DNA of 53,137 nt, taken from contig VYBO01000031.1 in assembly GCA_009844405.1 (NCBI GenBank), positions 1 to 53,137 of the forward strand, read 5' to 3'. The notes beneath the pieces are model-generated. The model was not told the DNA's origin. It saw nothing but the letters and a program-made list of their open reading frames with translations, and did not search any database. Source of the DNA: Acidimicrobiaceae bacterium. Its GTDB lineage: Bacteria > Actinomycetota > Acidimicrobiia > Acidimicrobiales > Aldehydirespiratoraceae. A program made the translations under genes and the position numbers. Each line of letters begins with the position of its first letter. The first letter of the stretch is position 1. Of the stretch, positions 50,003 to 53,137 are shown piece by piece.

Positions 50003-50464
50003 TCAGTGGCCCGCGGGGGCGGTCCAACCCTCCAGCACCGGCTGCTTCCAGTCGGTGCCCACGATCGGTGAGTCGTCGACCCACGGGCCCAACTCGACCT
50101 GCGGGAACTTGCAGTGGACGTCCTTGAGGGTGATCCCGTAGGAGTTGCCCTCGGTGAGATGCTTGATGAGCACCTTGCGGGCGATCTCGTCCTCGCGGCC
50201 GGGCGGGATGTCGAAGTAGATCTTGAGGAACGAGTTCGAGTAGCGGTCGAACACCGCGGGGACCCCGTCCTCGGACAGCAGCGTGATGTCCTCGAGCCAG
50301 TTGATGTCGGGGCCCGGGGTGGCCGCCAGCAGGTCGATGTCCTCGACCAGGGACATGTCCTCCTGGTACGCGAAACGCTTCCCTGCCAGGACCTCGGCAT
50401 CGATGGCCACCGTGCGGGTCTCGCGCGGGCTCTCGCCCGTGCTCACCGATCCAGCCATTCTCAT
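50003..50464 (-). CDS. Conserved-context protein of unknown function (mgs locus)
   Basis: 153 aa, with no recognised family. It starts at an ATG preceded by a very strong ribosome binding site (AGGGAGGAC). The protein has KRFAYQEDMSLVEDIDLLAA, a PGPDINWLEDITLLSEDGVP segment, a FLKIYFDIPPGREDEIARKV strand, YGITLKDVHCKFPQVELGPW and a C-terminal WKQPVLEGWTAPAGH. It is soluble with no signal. Position between the mgsC-like and SoxB-like genes, with short gaps (30 and 34 bp), implies a role with N-methylglutamate synthase or the flavoprotein, perhaps a small subunit. Confidence 0.7.
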   Translation of the reverse strand: MRMAGSVSTGESPRETRTVAIDAEVLAGKRFAYQEDMSLVEDIDLLAATPGPDINWLEDITLLSEDGVPAVFDRYSNSFLKIYFDIPPGREDEIARKVLIKHLTEGNSYGITLKDVHCKFPQVELGPWVDDSPIVGTDWKQPVLEGWTAPAGH

Positions 50465-50494
50465 GTCCTCCCTGTGCTCGCCGAGCCAGCCATT

Positions 50495-51889
50495 TCACAC
50501 GCCTCCGTCGATCACATGCTTGTCGAACAGGTCCCGTATCTCCTGCAGCGTCCGCTCCTCGGTGACGCCGGGGATGTAGTTGGTCCCGGCCAGCGGCACC
50601 TTGGCCATGGCCGCGGCCTCGTGGGTCAGGGCGGCCAGGTCCTCGGGCTCCAACGAGTGGATGTCGGTCTTGCCGCAAGCCCGGGCCAGCATCTGCACTT
50701 CCATGGTCAGGGTGATCAGGAAGTTGTAGACCCGCAGGGCGGCCTCGTCGACGTCGAGCCGCTTGCGCAACTCGACGTCCTGGGTGGCCACGCCGACCGG
50801 GCAGCGACCGGTGTGGCAGTGGTAGCACTCGCCCGCAGGGACGCCGATGGTGCCCTCGTAGTCGGTGACCCCGGGGACCTCCTTGTTGCAGTTGAGCGCC
50901 ATCAGGGCGGCGGTTCCCAGTGCGACCGCGTCGGCCCCGAGGGCCAGGCACTTGGCCACGTCGCCGCCGTTCCGGATGCCGCCCGCCACCACCAGGTCGA
51001 TGTCGTCGGCCAGGCCCACGTCCTCGAGGGCCCGGCGGGCCTCACCGATGGCCGCCATCAGCGGGATGCCGGTCTCCTCGGTGGCCAGGTGGGGTCCCGC
51101 ACCGGTACCGCCCTCGGCGCCGTCGAGGTAGATCACGTCGGGGCCGCACTTGGCCGCCATGCGCACGTCGTCGTACACCCGGGCCGAACCCAGCTTGAGC
51201 TGGATGGGGATCTGGTAGTCGGTGGCCTCGCGCACCTCCTGGATCTTCAGCGACAGGTCGTCGGGGCCGAGCCAGTCGGGATGCCGGGCCGGAGAGCGCT
51301 GGTCGATTCCCGCGGGCAGCGAGCGCATCTCGGCCACCTGCTCGGTGACCTTCTGGCCCATGAGGTGACCGCCGAGGCCGACCTTGCAGCCCTGACCGAT
51401 GAAGAACTCCACCGCGTCGGCCAGCATCAGATGATGCGGATTGAACCCGTAGCGGCTCTGGATGATCTGGTAGTACCACTTGGTGGACAGGTCGCGTTCC
51501 GGCGGGATCATGCCGCCCTCGCCCGAGCAGGTGGCGGTGCCGGCCATGGAGGCGCCCTTGGCCAGGGCCATCTTGGCCTCCAGCGACAGCGCGCCGAAGC
51601 TCATGCCGGTTATGTACACCGGGACGTCGAGCTCCAGGGGCTTGGCCGCGAAGCGCGAGCCGATCACCGTCTTGGTGTCGCACTTCTCGCGATAGCCCTC
51701 GATCACGAACCGGGTGAGCGTCCCGGGCAGGAACACCAGATCGTCCCAGTGGGGGATCTTCTTGAAGATCGAGAAGCCCCGCATCCGGTAGCGGCCCAGT
51801 TCGGACTTCACGTGGATGTCGTTGATGACCTCCGGAGTGAAGATCCGGCTCTTGCCGAGGACGTCCGTGCTCCTGTTTACCTCCGTCAT
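50495..51889 (-). CDS. mgsC: N-methylglutamate synthase subunit C-like (FMN domain of glutamate synthase)
   Basis: 464 aa, the FMN/Fe-S barrel part of glutamate synthase as a separate subunit (MgsC/GlxD group). Blocks: RYRMRGFSIFKKIPHWDDLV, MSFGALSLEAKMALAKGASM, TCSGEGGMIPPERDLS, KLGSARVYDDVRMAAKCGPD, VIYLDGAEGGTGAGPHLATE, DLVVAGGIRNGGDVAKCLAL and the Cys cluster ECYHCHTGRCPVGVATQD. In MgsABC the ammonia site uses methylamine to form N-methylglutamate. ATG 51889 with AGAGGGGGTGG is preferred over an earlier start that would read through the 38-bp intergenic repeat. Glutamate synthase-like GlxBCD with another role is the alternative. Confidence 0.85.
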   Translation of the reverse strand: MTEVNRSTDVLGKSRIFTPEVINDIHVKSELGRYRMRGFSIFKKIPHWDDLVFLPGTLTRFVIEGYREKCDTKTVIGSRFAAKPLELDVPVYITGMSFGALSLEAKMALAKGASMAGTATCSGEGGMIPPERDLSTKWYYQIIQSRYGFNPHHLMLADAVEFFIGQGCKVGLGGHLMGQKVTEQVAEMRSLPAGIDQRSPARHPDWLGPDDLSLKIQEVREATDYQIPIQLKLGSARVYDDVRMAAKCGPDVIYLDGAEGGTGAGPHLATEETGIPLMAAIGEARRALEDVGLADDIDLVVAGGIRNGGDVAKCLALGADAVALGTAALMALNCNKEVPGVTDYEGTIGVPAGECYHCHTGRCPVGVATQDVELRKRLDVDEAALRVYNFLITLTMEVQMLARACGKTDIHSLEPEDLAALTHEAAAMAKVPLAGTNYIPGVTEERTLQEIRDLFDKHVIDGGV

Positions 51890-51908
51890 GGATCCACCCC
51901 CTCTATGC

Positions 51909-51945
51909 CCGCTCTTGTTCGCTGCGCTCACGGGCCGCTCGGGCC
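51909..51945. repeat. Diverged third copy of the 38-bp intergenic repeat
   Basis: The reverse complement reads GGCCCGAGCGGCCCGTGAGC and continues with GCAGCGAACAAGAGCGG, matching the units at 13891 and 13934 in 34 of 37 positions. It is in the gap upstream of the mgsC-like start and inverted relative to the other copies. Confidence 0.8.
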
Positions 51946-52005
51946 GCGGCCTCGCTCGTTGCAATTGCACACTCCCTCATGAATCGCTCCCTGTCCGCTC
52001 GGCCT

Positions 52006-52800
52006 CTAGTGGATGACGAGCTTGCGCTCGGAGGGCTCCAGCGCGTCGTAGTTGTGGAGCTGCTTGCCGCACACGAACTTCTGGAACTCGGGCGGGTCGC
52101 CGAGACCGTGGATGCGGAACTTGCGCTCGATCAGCTCGGTGTCGGCATCGTCCCACTCGCCGGGCACGCAGTCCACGCCCAGGGAGCGCACCTTGCCGGC
52201 CACGTAGATGGCGCCGTCATACATGGAGTCACCGAGGTTCATGCCGGCGTTGCCGCAGATGATCTGGCGGCCCCGCTGCATCATGAATCCGGTGTTGATG
52301 CCGACGTCACCGGTGACGATGATGGTGCCGCCCTTCTGGTCGATGCCGGTACGGGCCCCGACGTCGCCCTTGACGATGAGGTCGCCGCCGCGGATGGCCG
52401 CGCCGGTGAGCGACCCCGCGCTGCGCTCGATCGTCACCACTCCGGACATCATGTTCTCGGCCACAGACCAGCCCACCCGGCCGTTGATGGTCACCTCGGG
52501 ACCGTCGATGAGCCCGCAGGCGAACCAGCCGGGGCTGCCCTCGAAGTGGATCCGGCAGCGCTTGAGGATGCCCACTGCCAGCGAGTGCTTGGACGACGGG
52601 TTGAGCACGGTCACGTCGGTGACGCCGTCGTTGTAGATGAGCTTGCGCAGCGCCATGTTGATCTGCCGGATGGTCAGCGCGGACGCGTCGAAGCGGGCCC
52701 GGCCCCCATCGACCTCGATGTTGGTGGGCATGTCGGCATGGGGTTCCACCAGCCCCCGGGCGTCGTAGGAGACGCCGCTGCGAGAGCCTGAGCCTGGCAT
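52006..52800 (-). CDS. mgsB: N-methylglutamate synthase subunit B-like (GXGXG domain)
   Basis: 264 aa of the glutamate synthase C-terminal right-handed beta helix (GXGXG): LTIRQINMALRKLIYNDGVT, GWFACGLIDGPEVTINGRVG, WSVAENMMSGVVTIERSAGS, AAIRGGDLIVKGDVGARTGI, GGTIIVTGDVGINTGFMMQR and ICGNAGMNLGDSMYDGAIYV show the repeated G-x-G turns. The subunit is structural, next to the amidotransferase and FMN subunits. ATG 52800 is preceded by AGAGGAGAGGTCTG and lies 31 bp after the preceding gene's stop; the frame extends further upstream only as a shadow of that gene. Confidence 0.87.
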   Translation of the reverse strand: MPGSGSRSGVSYDARGLVEPHADMPTNIEVDGGRARFDASALTIRQINMALRKLIYNDGVTDVTVLNPSSKHSLAVGILKRCRIHFEGSPGWFACGLIDGPEVTINGRVGWSVAENMMSGVVTIERSAGSLTGAAIRGGDLIVKGDVGARTGIDQKGGTIIVTGDVGINTGFMMQRGRQIICGNAGMNLGDSMYDGAIYVAGKVRSLGVDCVPGEWDDADTELIERKFRIHGLGDPPEFQKFVCGKQLHNYDALEPSERKLVIH

Positions 52801-52831
52801 CAGACCTCTCCTCTGTGACTGCAGTCCGGGA

Positions 52832-53137
52832 TCAGACCTGCCACACCAGCACCTCCCGCTCGTATGGGTCGCGGGTCTCGACCTCGCGCTCGACAAGGGC
52901 CCGGATGGCGGCCTCCTCGGTGGCTACCGCCACCAGCGGATCGGACTCGAACAGCACCAGCGGCTTGGCCGCCATCTCGTCCTTGGCGATGCCGAGCTCG
53001 TTGCCGGTCACGCACACGTAGGTGAACACGCCGTCGAGGTCGTCGAGGCTGTGCTTCATGGCCGTCTCCAGCGAGAGGCCCTGCGCCATGTACTCGGCCA
53101 GGTACACCGCGATGATCTCGGAGTCGCACTCGCTCTG
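52832..53137 (-). CDS. mgsA: N-methylglutamate synthase subunit A-like (class II amidotransferase), partial
   Basis: The window ends inside this gene; 102 C-terminal codons are present. They carry SECDSEIIAVYLAEYMAQGL, SLETAMKHSLDDLDGVFTYV, GIAKDEMAAKPLVLFESDPL and VAVATEEAAIRALV, as in the class II (Ntn) glutamine amidotransferase domain. The N-terminal nucleophile Cys is outside the window. In the MgsABC set it is the first gene, upstream of mgsB by 31 bp. The catalytic residues cannot be checked from this part. Confidence 0.8.
   Translation of the reverse strand, partial: QSECDSEIIAVYLAEYMAQGLSLETAMKHSLDDLDGVFTYVCVTGNELGIAKDEMAAKPLVLFESDPLVAVATEEAAIRALVEREVETRDPYEREVLVWQV

Overview
The window is high-GC DNA with many GTG starts, frequent 4-bp ATGA/GTGA gene overlaps and a recurrent -10-like TAGGGT placed about 6 nt before start codons (leaderless style). 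The gene content is F420/LLM-type flavoenzymes, HyuA/HyuB, Tmm/Tdm, an N-methylglutamate synthase-like cluster and SLH repeats with paired Cys. Together these suggest an uncultured heterotrophic actinobacterium, most plausibly Acidimicrobiia-like and marine or host-associated. That placement is inference; no rRNA or marker gene is present.

Layout. (1) 1-2.2 kb is a gene graveyard: an SLH-domain fragment on the minus strand abuts an unrelated N-terminally truncated plus-strand fragment, followed by remnants of an AbiEii-type nucleotidyltransferase toxin and an N6-adenine methylase. (2) 2.2-6.4 kb is a compact plus-strand cluster: free-standing lipoyl protein, SDR, a homologue of methenyl-tetrahydromethanopterin cyclohydrolase (Mch), a small membrane protein, a second SDR and an LLM (Mer-like) oxidoreductase. 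(3) 6.4-8.6 kb is a lower-GC island with a DNA methyltransferase-HNH fusion between two 84-bp direct repeats. (4) 8.6-15 kb holds a minus-strand hyuA-hyuB-CoA ligase operon with cupin and VOC genes, facing an XRE-cupin regulator. (5) 15-18.9 kb holds small membrane proteins and an ammonium transporter followed by three tiny single-TM proteins. (6) 18.9-25.4 kb holds a DUF4143 ATPase, four tandem 22-bp repeats, then tdm (TMAO demethylase) and tmm (TMA monooxygenase) plus a FAD monooxygenase.

(7) 25.4-40.2 kb is a catabolic island: alpha/beta hydrolase, amidase and cupin on the minus strand, diverging from PhyH dioxygenase, amidohydrolase, SDR, ABC ATPase, deacetylase-like enzyme, sugar-type binding lipoprotein, permease, GntR regulator, a second free-standing lipoyl protein, a fused E1 alpha-beta dehydrogenase and malate synthase G. 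An identical 11-bp CTATAGTATAT site lies in front of two of its transcription units and may be the GntR operator. (8) 40.2-47.1 kb holds a DAO-family flavoprotein, then a signalling cassette: STAS antagonist, REC-PP2C phosphatase, HATPase switch kinase, periplasmic binding lipoprotein and a TorS-like histidine kinase. (9) 47.3-53.1 kb (minus) holds a DUF2236 oxygenase-like protein, SoxB-like flavoprotein, a 153-aa unknown and mgsC, mgsB and partial mgsA-like genes.

Functional thread: several blocks fit stepwise use of methylated amines (Tmm: TMA to TMAO; Tdm: TMAO to dimethylamine plus formaldehyde; MgsABC-like: methylamine transfer to glutamate; Amt: ammonium; DAO flavoproteins: N-demethylation). 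The most novel candidates are the binding protein/TorS-like kinase wired to a partner-switching output, the lipoyl/SDR/Mch/LLM cluster, and the Amt locus with three tiny membrane proteins. All calls are from reading the sequence; no database search was run.
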